A stretch of DNA of 18,241 nucleotides, taken from NCBI GenBank assembly GCA_023259235.1, contig JAHFQQ010000027.1:1-18241 (forward strand), read 5' to 3'. Each line of letters opens with the position of its first letter. Positions within the stretch are counted from its first letter, which is position 1. This stretch comes from Polaromonas sp. GTDB taxonomy: Bacteria; Pseudomonadota; Gammaproteobacteria; Burkholderiales; Burkholderiaceae_C. Position numbers and translations under genes: made by a program. This document shows, in pieces, positions 7,156-14,724 of the stretch. Under the pieces are notes generated by a model. That model was not told the origin of the DNA. It saw only the letters and a program-made list of their open reading frames with translations, and ran no database searches.

Positions 7156-7851
7156 TCACACTTCGAGCCACTCTTTTCGCGTGTATGCATCGGCTCGCAG
7201 GCTGTCGGGCGTTCCGTCAAACACGATGCTGCCATGCCCCATCACCAGCGCCCGGTCGGAAATGGCCATGGCAATGGTGAGCTTCTGCTCAATCAAAAGC
7301 ACCGAGATGCCCCGGGCTTTCAGTGCCTGTAGATACTGACCCACCAGTTCCACAATTTTCGGTGCCAGGCCTTCGGTCGGTTCATCGATGATGATCAGGT
7401 CGGGGTCGCCCATCAGCGTGCGACACAGCGTGAGCATTTGCTGCTCGCCCCCCGACAAGACCCCAGCTTCGGTGTTCTGGCGTTCCTTCAGACGCGGAAA
7501 CATCCGGTACATGTCGTCAAACGACCAGCGGCTGCCCTGGCCGTTGCCTTTCTGGCCCAGCATGAGATTTTGCCGAACGGTGAGTGTCGGGAAAATATCG
7601 CGGCTCTCCGGCACATAACCAATACCAAGGTGCGCGACCTCGTAGGCCTTGCAGCCGGCAATCTGCCGGCCATTCCATTGAATCACCCCTTCGCACTTCA
7701 CCAGGCCCATGATGGCCTTGGCCGTGGTGGACCGTCCGGAGCCATTCCGTCCCAGCAGGGCCACGATCTCTCCCGGTTGCACCTCAAGATGGACGCCATG
7801 CAACACGTGGCTTTTGCCATAGTAGGCGTGGAGTTTTTCGATCTTCAACAT
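7156..7851 (-). CDS. livF: Branched-chain-type ABC transporter ATPase (LivF)
   Basis: This 231-residue cytoplasmic ATPase powers the HAAT-type (Liv) importer together with LivG. The start is the ATG at 7851 with GGAG six bases upstream; the frame extends 56 codons further, but that part is repeat DNA. Motifs are a Walker A at 34-42, Q-loop region YVPESRDIFPTLTV, signature LSGGEQQ at 132-138, Walker B LIIIDEP at 152-158, and a switch region LIEQKL, where LivF proteins normally lack the usual His. The odd point is Walker A, which reads GRNGSGRST: the phosphate-binding Lys is Arg40, and the codon is plainly CGG. Everything else is intact, so it is probably functional or partly so. It is separated from livG by 171 bases of repeat, unlike the close-packed genes upstream. 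Confidence 0.9.
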   Translation of the reverse strand: MLKIEKLHAYYGKSHVLHGVHLEVQPGEIVALLGRNGSGRSTTAKAIMGLVKCEGVIQWNGRQIAGCKAYEVAHLGIGYVPESRDIFPTLTVRQNLMLGQKGNGQGSRWSFDDMYRMFPRLKERQNTEAGVLSGGEQQMLTLCRTLMGDPDLIIIDEPTEGLAPKIVELVGQYLQALKARGISVLLIEQKLTIAMAISDRALVMGHGSIVFDGTPDSLRADAYTRKEWLEV

Positions 7852-7855
7852 ATAA

Positions 7856-8018
7856 CGCTCCGACGGGCCGCCCCTAGGCCGCCATGAGCCCCCGTGCGGC
7901 AGCGCAAAACGCGAAGCGACAGGCGTGGGGGTCAAGGTGCGCAGCCCCGGGCCACCCCAGGCAGGACCCGCCCCGCCGAGGGGCAGCGCAGTACACGAAG
8001 TGACAAGCGTTGAGGTCA
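7856..8018 (-). repeat. GC-rich Comamonadaceae-type repeat, about two degenerate units, between livG and livF
   Basis: On the minus strand two successive segments follow the pattern of the 84-bp unit found after msrB: a CCCCACG-like start, a TTCGCGT-like middle, GGGGGCT, then GGGGCGGCCCG. Both copies are clearly diverged. The sequence happens to be open in the livF frame, giving a proline/glycine-rich false N-terminus. It inflates the livG-livF gap to 171 bases. Confidence 0.6.
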
Positions 8019-8022
8019 TGTT

Positions 8023-8808
8023 TCAGTGTCCTCCCGCCTGCGAATCGGCCACGGAAGAACCGAGATAGGCCTCCTGCACGCGCTGGTTTGCGCGCACTGC
8101 GTCTGGCACATCAAAGGCCAGCACTTCGCCATATACCACTACTGCAATCCGGTCGGCCAGCCCAAACACCACACCCATGTCGTGCTCCACGGTGAGCAGC
8201 GTCTTGCCAACCGTGACTTCCTTGATCAGGGCGATAAAACGGCTGGTTTCGCTGCGGCTCATGCCGGCAGTCGGCTCATCGAGCAGGATGACATTGGCCC
8301 CTCCGCCGATGGTGATGCCGATCTCGAGCGCACGCTGCTCCGCGTAGGTCAGGTTGATGGCCAGCACGTCGCGCTTTTTGTCGAGCTTGATCATTTTCAT
8401 AAGCTCTTCAGCGCGATCGTTCGCGTCATCCAGGCCCGCCAGGAATTTCAGGAAGCTGTATTTGTAGCCCAGGCTCCAGAGCACGCCGCAACGCAGGTTT
8501 TCGAACACGCTCAGCTTTGGAAAGATGTTGGTGATCTGAAAACTTCTCGATAAACCAAGGCGATTGATCTCAAAAGGTCTTTTCCCGTTGATCCGCTGGC
8601 CATTAAGCAGCACGTCGCCACTGCTGGGTTCAAAACGTCCGCTGATCAGATTGAAAAGCGTGGATTTACCGGCGCCGTTCGGGCCGATGATGCCGACCCG
8701 TTCGCCTGCCGTCACCGCAAGATTGACGCCGCGGATGATCTCGGTCTTGCCGAAATGTTTGCGCAGATCCCTGAGCTCCAGAGCGTATGGAGCCCCCACG
8801 CTATTCAC
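8023..8808 (-). CDS. livG: Branched-chain-type ABC transporter ATPase (LivG)
   Basis: This 261-residue ATPase pairs with LivF. It has a canonical Walker A GPNGAGKST at 42-50, the Q-loop region SFQITNIFPKLSVFENL, Walker B VILLDEPTAG at 173-182 and a switch His in TVEHDMGVV. The signature is divergent: LTYAEQRALEIG (153 on) instead of LSGGQ; LivG proteins usually have LSYGxQR here, so this is a family variant and not damage. The start is a GTG overlapping the livM stop (GTGA), with GGGAGG four bases upstream, so translation is coupled to livM. The final residues are poorly conserved. Confidence 0.93.
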   Translation of the reverse strand: MNSVGAPYALELRDLRKHFGKTEIIRGVNLAVTAGERVGIIGPNGAGKSTLFNLISGRFEPSSGDVLLNGQRINGKRPFEINRLGLSRSFQITNIFPKLSVFENLRCGVLWSLGYKYSFLKFLAGLDDANDRAEELMKMIKLDKKRDVLAINLTYAEQRALEIGITIGGGANVILLDEPTAGMSRSETSRFIALIKEVTVGKTLLTVEHDMGVVFGLADRIAVVVYGEVLAFDVPDAVRANQRVQEAYLGSSVADSQAGGH

Positions 8809-10094
8809 AACGCCTCCCTGCGCTTGGCTTCTTTTTCAATGTAGTCCTGGATTTCTCCCCACTCCCGCAAGAATTGGCGGCGTGTCACCTCAAACAGGCC
8901 CAGCCCGGTCAGCATGACAAACGCGGCACCGAACCAGCTGTTCGGCCCCTTGGTATTCAGCGTGACGCCCAGGAATCGGAGCTCGGAGCCCAGCGTAGTG
9001 TTGAGCTGCAGGTGATAGACCATCTCGATCATGGCGCCGGCACCCGTCAGCAGTACCAGCGCGGTTACGGTCAACGCCAGGTAGCTGACCCACAGCTCCC
9101 TGAGTTTGCCGAAAGCAGCCACGCGCAGGTTCATCATGATCAGGCTGGCAATGCCGCCCGGCGCGTACATGACCATGAACAGGAACACCAGGCCCAGATA
9201 CAACAGCCAGGCCTTGGTGAACTCCGACAGCAGCACAAAGGCCAGCACCATCAGGATGCCGCCGATGATGGGCCCGAAAAAGAAAGTGGCGCCGCCCAGG
9301 AACGTAAACAGCAAATAGGCGCCCGATCGCGCGGCACCAACGACTTCAGCGGTGACAATTTCAAAATTCAACGCGGCCAGCCCGCCAGAAATACCGGCAA
9401 AAAAGCCGGCAATGATAAAGGCGATATAACGCACTTTCTGGGTGTCATAGCCGACAAACTCAACGCGCTCTGGATTGTCGCGAACGGCGTTGAGCATGCG
9501 ACCCAAAGGCGTGCCGGTGAAGGCGAACATGGCGGCGACCGCCACAAAGGTATAACAGGCGATCAGGTAGTAAACCTGAATCTGCGGACCAAAAGTAATC
9601 CCCAGCAGTGCCTTGCCCGTCACCCGGTTGCCCGAAACACCCCCCTCCCCGCCAAAAAATTCGGGGATCATCAGTGACATGGCAAAGACAAGTTCACCCA
9701 AGCCCAGTGTGATCATGGCGAAGGTCGTGCCCGACTTGCGGGTGGTGACATAACCAAGCAGCACGGCAAAGCCTGCCCCCGCCAATCCCCCTGTCAGCGG
9801 AACAGCGGAAACCGGAAGAGGCAAAGATCCGTTGCTTACGCTATTGAGCGCATGAATGGCGAGAAACGAACCCAGGCCGGTATACACCGCATGGCCGAAA
9901 CTCAGCATGCCGCCTTGCCCCAGCAATATATTGTAGGAAAGGCAGGCAATGATGGCGATGCCCATCTGCGAGAGCACGGTCATTGCCAAGCCGCTGGAAA
10001 AAAAGAGCGGGGCCGCCGCGAGGATCAGGGCGAACAGCCCCCATGTCAGCCAGCGTCCGATATTCAGCGGTGCGAATTGGTAGTAGTTCTTCAT
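8805..10094 (-). CDS. livM: Branched-chain-type ABC transporter permease (LivM) with C-terminal extension
   Basis: This inner-membrane permease is about 429 residues. The core (about 20-325) has the LivM pattern: NILLGQGGMLSFGHAVYTGLG, the FAMITLGLGELV helix, the ATPase-coupling segment GTPLGRMLNAVRDNPERVEFVGYD, and ISGGLAALN. Typical LivM proteins end soon after the MYAPGGIASLI helix. Here about 100 residues follow, with one clear extra hydrophobic helix (LTVTALVLLTGAGAMIEMV), a weaker one (WFGAAFVMLTGLGLF) and a charged tail. I prefer the ATG at 10094 over the TTG one codon upstream, because GGGAGGG lies at better spacing. It starts four bases after the livH stop and overlaps livG. The extension may define a substrate subfamily; this is inference. 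Confidence 0.92.
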   Translation of the reverse strand: MKNYYQFAPLNIGRWLTWGLFALILAAAPLFFSSGLAMTVLSQMGIAIIACLSYNILLGQGGMLSFGHAVYTGLGSFLAIHALNSVSNGSLPLPVSAVPLTGGLAGAGFAVLLGYVTTRKSGTTFAMITLGLGELVFAMSLMIPEFFGGEGGVSGNRVTGKALLGITFGPQIQVYYLIACYTFVAVAAMFAFTGTPLGRMLNAVRDNPERVEFVGYDTQKVRYIAFIIAGFFAGISGGLAALNFEIVTAEVVGAARSGAYLLFTFLGGATFFFGPIIGGILMVLAFVLLSEFTKAWLLYLGLVFLFMVMYAPGGIASLIMMNLRVAAFGKLRELWVSYLALTVTALVLLTGAGAMIEMVYHLQLNTTLGSELRFLGVTLNTKGPNSWFGAAFVMLTGLGLFEVTRRQFLREWGEIQDYIEKEAKRREAL

Positions 10095-10097
10095 CAA

Positions 10098-11132
10098 TCA
10101 GCCCTCCCGCTTGCCCAGCAAACCACGGGGTCTGAAGATCAGGATAAGGACCAGAAACAGGTAGGGAAGGATGGGTGCAACCTGGGAAAGCGTGAGCTTG
10201 ATGTAGGAGTTGTTGCGTACGGCATCGCCCAGTGGCAACCCGATCTGTTGCGCCAGGGTCGCCAATGAATAGTCGAATGCCACAGCAAAAGTTTGCATGA
10301 CGCCGATCAGCAATGACGCCACGAAGGCCCCCGAGAGGGAGCCCATACCGCCGACCACCACAACGACAAAGATGATGGAACCCACCGTGGCGGCCATGGC
10401 CGGTTCCGTGAGAAAGGTACTGCCGCCAATCACGCCTGCCAGCCCGGCCAGGGCCGAACCGGCCCCAAACACCAGCATGAACACGCGGGGCACGTTGTGG
10501 CCCAGCGATTCAACAGCTTCCGGATGGGTCAGCGCTGCCTGGATCACCAGGCCGATGCGGGTACGGGTCAGCAGCGCCCACACCGAGGCCAGCATTACCA
10601 ACGCTACCAGCATCATGAAGCCCCGGGTTGCGGGAAACGGTGAGCAGACGATTCGCACAGCGGCATCGGCTGTGCTGCAAAGCCCGGCAGGCGCGGCACC
10701 CCAGAGCAGGCTCAGCCCCTTGACCGAGTTGTTGATCAGCGTGAAGGCCGGACCCTGAAGCGATGCGGGGGGCTGGAATTCAAGGGCAATGCGTCCCCAG
10801 ATCAGTTGCACCAGCTCGACAATCACATAAGATAGCCCGAAGGTGATCAGCAATTCGGGCACCGGCCCGAATTTGTGCACCTTGCGCAAAAAATGACGCT
10901 CAAAAAGCGCTCCTATGGCGCCAACGACCAGGGGGGCGATGACCAAGGCAGGCCAGAACCCGACGAATCGCGCCACGGTGTATCCGACATAGGCGCCAAG
11001 CATGTAAAAGCTCGCGTGCGCGAAATTCAGAACGCCCATCATGCTGAAAATCAGCGTGAGCCCGGAACTCAGCATGAACAGCAAAAGCCCGTAGCTCAAC
11101 CCGTTGAGCATCGAGATGATGGCAAACTCCAT
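10098..11132 (-). CDS. livH: Branched-chain-type ABC transporter permease (LivH)
   Basis: This 344-residue inner-membrane permease partners LivM. Recognisable parts are the N-terminal NGLSYGLLLFMLSSGLTLIFSMMGVLNFAHASFYMLGAYVGY block, shown here only as a family landmark, the EAA-like loop RTRIGLVIQAALTHPEAVESLGHN that contacts the ATPases, and the GGMGSLSGAFVASLLIG helix near the C-terminus. A soluble-looking insert at about 145-170 (GAAPAGLCSTADAAVR) makes it longer than the typical 290-310 residues. It has a GGAAGG ribosome site ten bases before the ATG. A terminator ends just 21 bases upstream of that ATG, so its expression relative to livK is probably limited by read-through. Confidence 0.93.
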   Translation of the reverse strand: MEFAIISMLNGLSYGLLLFMLSSGLTLIFSMMGVLNFAHASFYMLGAYVGYTVARFVGFWPALVIAPLVVGAIGALFERHFLRKVHKFGPVPELLITFGLSYVIVELVQLIWGRIALEFQPPASLQGPAFTLINNSVKGLSLLWGAAPAGLCSTADAAVRIVCSPFPATRGFMMLVALVMLASVWALLTRTRIGLVIQAALTHPEAVESLGHNVPRVFMLVFGAGSALAGLAGVIGGSTFLTEPAMAATVGSIIFVVVVVGGMGSLSGAFVASLLIGVMQTFAVAFDYSLATLAQQIGLPLGDAVRNNSYIKLTLSQVAPILPYLFLVLILIFRPRGLLGKREG

Positions 11133-11153
11133 TCCTGCTGACCCTTCCCACCG

Positions 11154-11194
11154 GTAAAATAAAAGAGCCCGACACGGCAGACCCGCTCGGGCTC
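11154..11194 (-). terminator. Rho-independent terminator between livK and livH
   Basis: On the minus strand GAGCCCGA and TCGGGCTC form a perfect 8-bp stem with a 14-nt loop, followed by TTTTATTTTA. It lies 21 bases before the livH ATG. Partial termination here would give more binding protein than permease, a common arrangement in importer operons. The MITE-like element now sits between the livK stop and this hairpin. Confidence 0.8.
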
Positions 11195-11208
11195 CTGTTC
11201 AAGCGCTA

Positions 11209-11474
11209 GGGCCTGTTAACGCTATTTTTACAAATGCGAACGGGGTAAAAACAGTGCTAATCAAGGCGCGCGACGACGCCCAGACTGGGTGTCTGGGCTA
11301 GGAGTGCAACGCAGAGTAGCGCTGTTTTTACCCCATTCCCTTCGGGTTGCGATCAAAAAGACCCTGCGCGGCGTTGCAAAGCCTTGTCGGGGGCCGGCCC
11401 CGACGACGTTTTGCGCCTTGCTCAGTGCCTTTTTGACTCGCAACGCATCTTGCAAAAATAGCGTTAACAGACCC
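11209..11474. mobile_element. MITE-like element, 266 bp, with two homologous hairpin arms
   Basis: The ends form terminal inverted repeats of about 30 bases, sharing CTGTTAACGCTATTTTT with two mismatches and one indel. TA dinucleotides flank both sides, as expected for a TA target duplication. Inside are two long hairpin arms, 11241-11334 and 11346-11444. Reversed, the second arm is a diverged copy of the first: both carry AAAAA, CAAGGCGC, a GACGACG/CGTCGTC block, TGCAACGC and TTTTT in the same order. There is no transposase, so it must have been moved in trans if mobile. It ends five bases from the livK stop codon. TA duplications fit IS630-like or some IS5-family transposases; the source is unknown. 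Confidence 0.75.
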
Positions 11475-11480
11475 TATTGA

Positions 11481-12713
11481 TCAGGGACGCTTCATCTGGC
11501 AGCTCGTCGGTGTGCTTGAAACATAGTTGGGGTATTCCTTGAGCGGCGCCAGTGTCATGCCGGTGTTTTCGGGGCTGTAGGGGTATTTGGCGCTGGCTTT
11601 CTGCCAGACCGATATGTACAGCGGCTGCTGCAGCTGATGATCGGTCCTGCGCATTTCCACTTCGCCGTTGAAGCTCTTGACCTTCAGGCCTTCCATCGCG
11701 AAGGCGACCTTCACCGGATCAGTGGATTTGGCCTTGGCCATGGCTGCGCCCAGCATTTCATAGATGCGAATGGTGGAGCCGGTGTAGAAGTCGTCGTTGT
11801 ACTTGGCCTTGAACTCCTTCATCCACTTGTCCATTTGCCCTCCCATGTTGTAATGGTTGTAGGCAACCTGGTATACGCGACCGGCACCGTTGCTGCCCAG
11901 CGCCGTTGGCGTCCCCGTTACGCCGGCGTAGTAGGTAAAGAATTTGCCCGTGTAGCCATTTTCATTGGCTGCCTTGATCAGGAGCGACAGATCGGAGCCC
12001 CAGTTGCCAGTCACCACGGTGTCGGCACCGGAAGCCTTGATCTTGGCAATGTAGGGTGCAAAGTCACGCGTTTGCGCGAGCGGGTGCAAGTCTTCGCCCA
12101 CGATCTGGATATCGGGTCGTTTTCGCGCCAGGGTCTCCTTGGTGTACTTCGCAACCTGCACGCCATGCGAATAATTCTGGCCCAGGATGTAAACCTTCTT
12201 GATGTCTTTCTGTTCGGCCATGAAGCTCGACATTGCCTCCATCTTCATGGAGGTGTCGGCATCAAACCGGAAATGCCAGAAACTGCACTTGCTGTTGGTC
12301 AGGTCCGGGTCCACTGCGGCGTCGTTGAGGTAAAGCACTTCCTTGCCGGGGTTGCGCTCGTTGTATTTGGAGACGGCATCCGTCAGGGCCAGGGCCACCG
12401 AAGAACCGTTGCCCTGAATGATATAGCGCGCTCCCTGATCAATGGCCGCTTTGAGCGCATTGAGACTTTCTGTCGGGCTGAGCTTGTTGTCAATGGCTGT
12501 GATTTCAAACTTCACGCCAGCCGGGTTGCCCGCACCACTGAATTTCTCGGCAAAAAACTGGTAGCCCTTGATCTGGCTCACGCCGACTGGTCCCAGCAGC
12601 CCGGTCAGGGGATCAATTCTGACCATTTTTACGGTTTCACCCTGCTGGGCGAAGGCCACGCCAACTGCCATCATCATGGCCGACGCCGCAACAATTTTCA
12701 TGGTCAATTTCAT
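11481..12713 (-). CDS. livK: Periplasmic substrate-binding protein of the Liv-type ABC transporter
   Basis: This is a 410-residue periplasmic binding protein of the HAAT family. The signal peptide is clear: MKLTMKIVAASAMMMAVGVA with likely cleavage after AFA at residue 22. The mature part has the type I binding fold: IDPLTGLLGPVGVSQIKGY near the N-terminus, then the helix DNKLSPTESLNALKAAIDQG, and the second-lobe segment KKVYILGQNYSHGVQVA. GGAG lies seven bases before the ATG. The ligand cannot be read from sequence. Family members bind branched-chain amino acids, amides, urea, aromatic acids or other carboxylates. The neighbours (acyl-CoA ligase upstream, beta-oxidation genes downstream) argue for a carboxylic acid rather than leucine. 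The symbol denotes the family role. Confidence 0.9.
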   Translation of the reverse strand: MKLTMKIVAASAMMMAVGVAFAQQGETVKMVRIDPLTGLLGPVGVSQIKGYQFFAEKFSGAGNPAGVKFEITAIDNKLSPTESLNALKAAIDQGARYIIQGNGSSVALALTDAVSKYNERNPGKEVLYLNDAAVDPDLTNSKCSFWHFRFDADTSMKMEAMSSFMAEQKDIKKVYILGQNYSHGVQVAKYTKETLARKRPDIQIVGEDLHPLAQTRDFAPYIAKIKASGADTVVTGNWGSDLSLLIKAANENGYTGKFFTYYAGVTGTPTALGSNGAGRVYQVAYNHYNMGGQMDKWMKEFKAKYNDDFYTGSTIRIYEMLGAAMAKAKSTDPVKVAFAMEGLKVKSFNGEVEMRRTDHQLQQPLYISVWQKASAKYPYSPENTGMTLAPLKEYPNYVSSTPTSCQMKRP

Positions 12714-12880
12714 CAGATGTCTCCTTGTTGACTGATGTGGGCAGAGTACAAGTATTTGCGCGTTGCAACATAGGGGATTGCCCTTAAAAACCGGTCGCGC
12801 TATCGCATAGGTGACAAACCGCCAAAGCAGAAAAAATTGGGCATTTGGCGACGTTCAGGTATTGCCGCGCAGAGTGCTAT

Positions 12881-12906
12881 CGGGATGGTCACTCAGGTGA
12901 CCCCCG
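12881..12906 (-). terminator. Hairpin after the acyl-CoA ligase gene
   Basis: GGTCAC-TCAG-GTGACC forms a tight stem extended by CGGG/CCCG across a two-base bulge, starting ten bases after the ligase stop. There is no U run, so it may be a weak or factor-assisted terminator or only an RNA-stabilising hairpin. The rest of the gap up to livK (12714-12880) must hold the livK promoter, but I see no clear -35/-10 pair. Confidence 0.4.
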
Positions 12907-12915
12907 ACACATTAC

Positions 12916-14541
12916 TCAGACCGGCAGTTTGTAGTCCTTCAATATAGCGCGAAGTCTGGTCTTGAGCATCTTGCCGGTTGCCCCCAACGGTATGGCATCC
13001 ACGAACACCACGTCATCGGGGATCTGCCATTTGGCGGTCTTGCCTTCGTAAAACTTGAGGAGTTCCTCGCGCGAGACGTCCATGCCAGGCCTCTTGACGA
13101 CGGCAATGATGGGCCGCTCATCCCACTTGGGGTGGGCAACGCCAATGCATGCCGCCATGGCCACTGCCGGATGCCCCACCGCAATATTTTCAATGTCGAT
13201 GGAACTGATCCATTCACCCCCCGACTTGATGACGTCCTTGCTGCGATCGGTAATCTGCATGTAGGCATCAGTATCGATGGTCGCGACATCACCGGTGGGG
13301 AACCAGCCTTCGACCAGTGGATCACCGCCGTCGTCCTTGAAGTATTCGCGCAATATCCAGGGGCCCTTGACGTACAGATCACCGTAGGTCTTGCCGTCCC
13401 AGGGGAGTTCCTTGCCCGCCGAGTCGACGATTTTCATGTCCACACCGAAAAATGAGCGGCCCTGCTTGCTCAGAATCTTCAGCTGCTCGTCCTTGGACAG
13501 GGCCAGGTGGCTGTTCTTGAGGGTGCACACGGTTCCCAGGGGGCTCATTTCTGTCATACCCCATCCGTGCAGCACGGACACGCCGTAATCGTCCTTAAAG
13601 GCGCTGATCATCGCCGGCGGACAGGCCGAGCCACCGATGACGGTACGGTTCAGCACCGAGAAGTGCAGTTTGTTCGGCTTCATGTGGCCCAGCAGCATCT
13701 GCCACACCGTGGGCACGCCCGCGGCAAAGGTAACCTGTTCCGACTCGATCAGCTCGTACACCGACTTGCCATCCAGCGCCGGACCCGGAAACACCAGCTT
13801 GCAGCCGGTCATGGCCGCACTGTAGGGGATCCCCCAGGCATTGACGTGAAACATGGGGACTACCGGCAGCACCGAGTCTCGGGCGCTCAGGCACATGACG
13901 TCGGGCAGGCAGGCCGCATAGGCGTGCAGGATGGTCGAGCGGTGGCTGTACAGCACCCCCTTGGGATTGCCAGTGGTGCCGCTGGTGTAGCACAGGCTGG
14001 AGGCCGTGTTCTCGTCGAACATGGGCCAGGCATAGGTGGTGGCATGGCCGGCGATCCACGCCTCGTAGCTCACCAGGTTGGGGATGCCGCTGTCTGCCGG
14101 CAGCTTGTCGGCGTCGCACAGGGCCACCCACCGCTTCACTGTTGGGCAGCGCGCGTGCACGGCCTGCACAATGGGCAGGAACGTCATGTCAAAGCACAGC
14201 ACCTGGTCTTCAGCATGGTTGGTGATCCAGACGATCTGGTCGGGATGCAGGCGCGGATTGACGGTATGCAGCACACGGCCCGAGCCGCTCACGCCGTAGT
14301 AAAGCTCCAGATGCCGGTAGCCATTCCAGGCCAGCGTGGCCACGCGCTCGCTAAAACCGATCTTCAGGCCATCCAGGGCATTGGCCACCTGGCGGGACCG
14401 TTTGGCCGCATCCTTGTAGGTGTAGCGATGCAAGTCGCCCTCCACCCGGCGCGACACGATTTCCGCGCTGCCGTGATGGCGCTCGGCAAACTCGATCAGT
14501 GACGAAATCAGCAACGGCTGGCTTTGCATCAAACCTAACAT
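12916..14541 (-). CDS. AMP-forming acyl-CoA ligase (medium/long-chain fatty acid type)
   Basis: This is a 541-residue ANL-superfamily enzyme: it adenylates a carboxylic acid with ATP and then forms the CoA thioester. Motifs in order are the P-loop YTSGTTGNPKG at 185-195, HVNAWGIPYSA, the A5-like GWGMTEMSPLG at 327-336, the hinge-region GWFPTGDVATID at 412-423, ITDRSKDVIKSGGEWISS, and catalytic Lys524 in ATGKMLK. The whole length matches medium/long-chain acyl-CoA synthetases of the AlkK type. AAGGA lies eight bases before the ATG. It is first in the co-oriented series ligase-livKHMGF-fadB-peptidase-thiolase and would activate the acid the transporter brings in. The exact acid (fatty, branched or aryl-alkanoic) is not determined by sequence. 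Confidence 0.92.
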   Translation of the reverse strand: MLGLMQSQPLLISSLIEFAERHHGSAEIVSRRVEGDLHRYTYKDAAKRSRQVANALDGLKIGFSERVATLAWNGYRHLELYYGVSGSGRVLHTVNPRLHPDQIVWITNHAEDQVLCFDMTFLPIVQAVHARCPTVKRWVALCDADKLPADSGIPNLVSYEAWIAGHATTYAWPMFDENTASSLCYTSGTTGNPKGVLYSHRSTILHAYAACLPDVMCLSARDSVLPVVPMFHVNAWGIPYSAAMTGCKLVFPGPALDGKSVYELIESEQVTFAAGVPTVWQMLLGHMKPNKLHFSVLNRTVIGGSACPPAMISAFKDDYGVSVLHGWGMTEMSPLGTVCTLKNSHLALSKDEQLKILSKQGRSFFGVDMKIVDSAGKELPWDGKTYGDLYVKGPWILREYFKDDGGDPLVEGWFPTGDVATIDTDAYMQITDRSKDVIKSGGEWISSIDIENIAVGHPAVAMAACIGVAHPKWDERPIIAVVKRPGMDVSREELLKFYEGKTAKWQIPDDVVFVDAIPLGATGKMLKTRLRAILKDYKLPV

Positions 14542-14687
14542 GGTCCGGTTCCTTTCTTGCCCGACTGGGCGTGCTTTAAAACTCGGGGATCGCGTGGCTG
14601 GATAGTACCGCGCATACCGCCTGTCCAGCCCCGGGGAAATCCCCAGCCACGCCGCCTCGGCGACACCAGCCAGCCTTTTGCCCCTGA

Positions 14688-14718
14688 TTGCACAGGGCTG
14701 TCAGCGTCATAGCACAAT
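14688..14718 (+). promoter_or_regulatory. Candidate selO promoter for a leaderless transcript
   Basis: TTGCAC (14688-14693) and CACAAT (14713-14718) resemble -35 and -10 boxes, with a rather long 19-base spacer. The -10 ends six bases before the selO ATG, placing the start of transcription at or next to it, and no Shine-Dalgarno is present. The rest of the 183-base divergent gap to the ligase contains a short GGGGA/TCCCC palindrome and no other clear signal. Confidence 0.4.
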
Positions 14719-14724
14719 GTGCCC

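Noticed and set aside
7852..8019. 56-codon N-terminal extension of livF
   Set aside because: It is repeat DNA that happens to lack stops, rich in Pro/Gly. The internal ATG at 7851 has GGAG at six bases and matches the family N-terminus.
8787..9677. 296-codon open frame antisense to livM
   Set aside because: The Gln/His-rich translation is typical of a reverse-complement shadow of hydrophobic codons.
11261..11455. 64-codon open frame inside the MITE-like element
   Set aside because: The frame is a by-product of hairpin arms; the peptide resembles no transposase and has no ribosome site.
14579..14660. Shared -10-like TACTAT upstream of the ligase and of fadB as proof of a common promoter
   Set aside because: The -10 match is short, no matching -35 or operator core is seen upstream of the ligase, and chance is a sufficient explanation.
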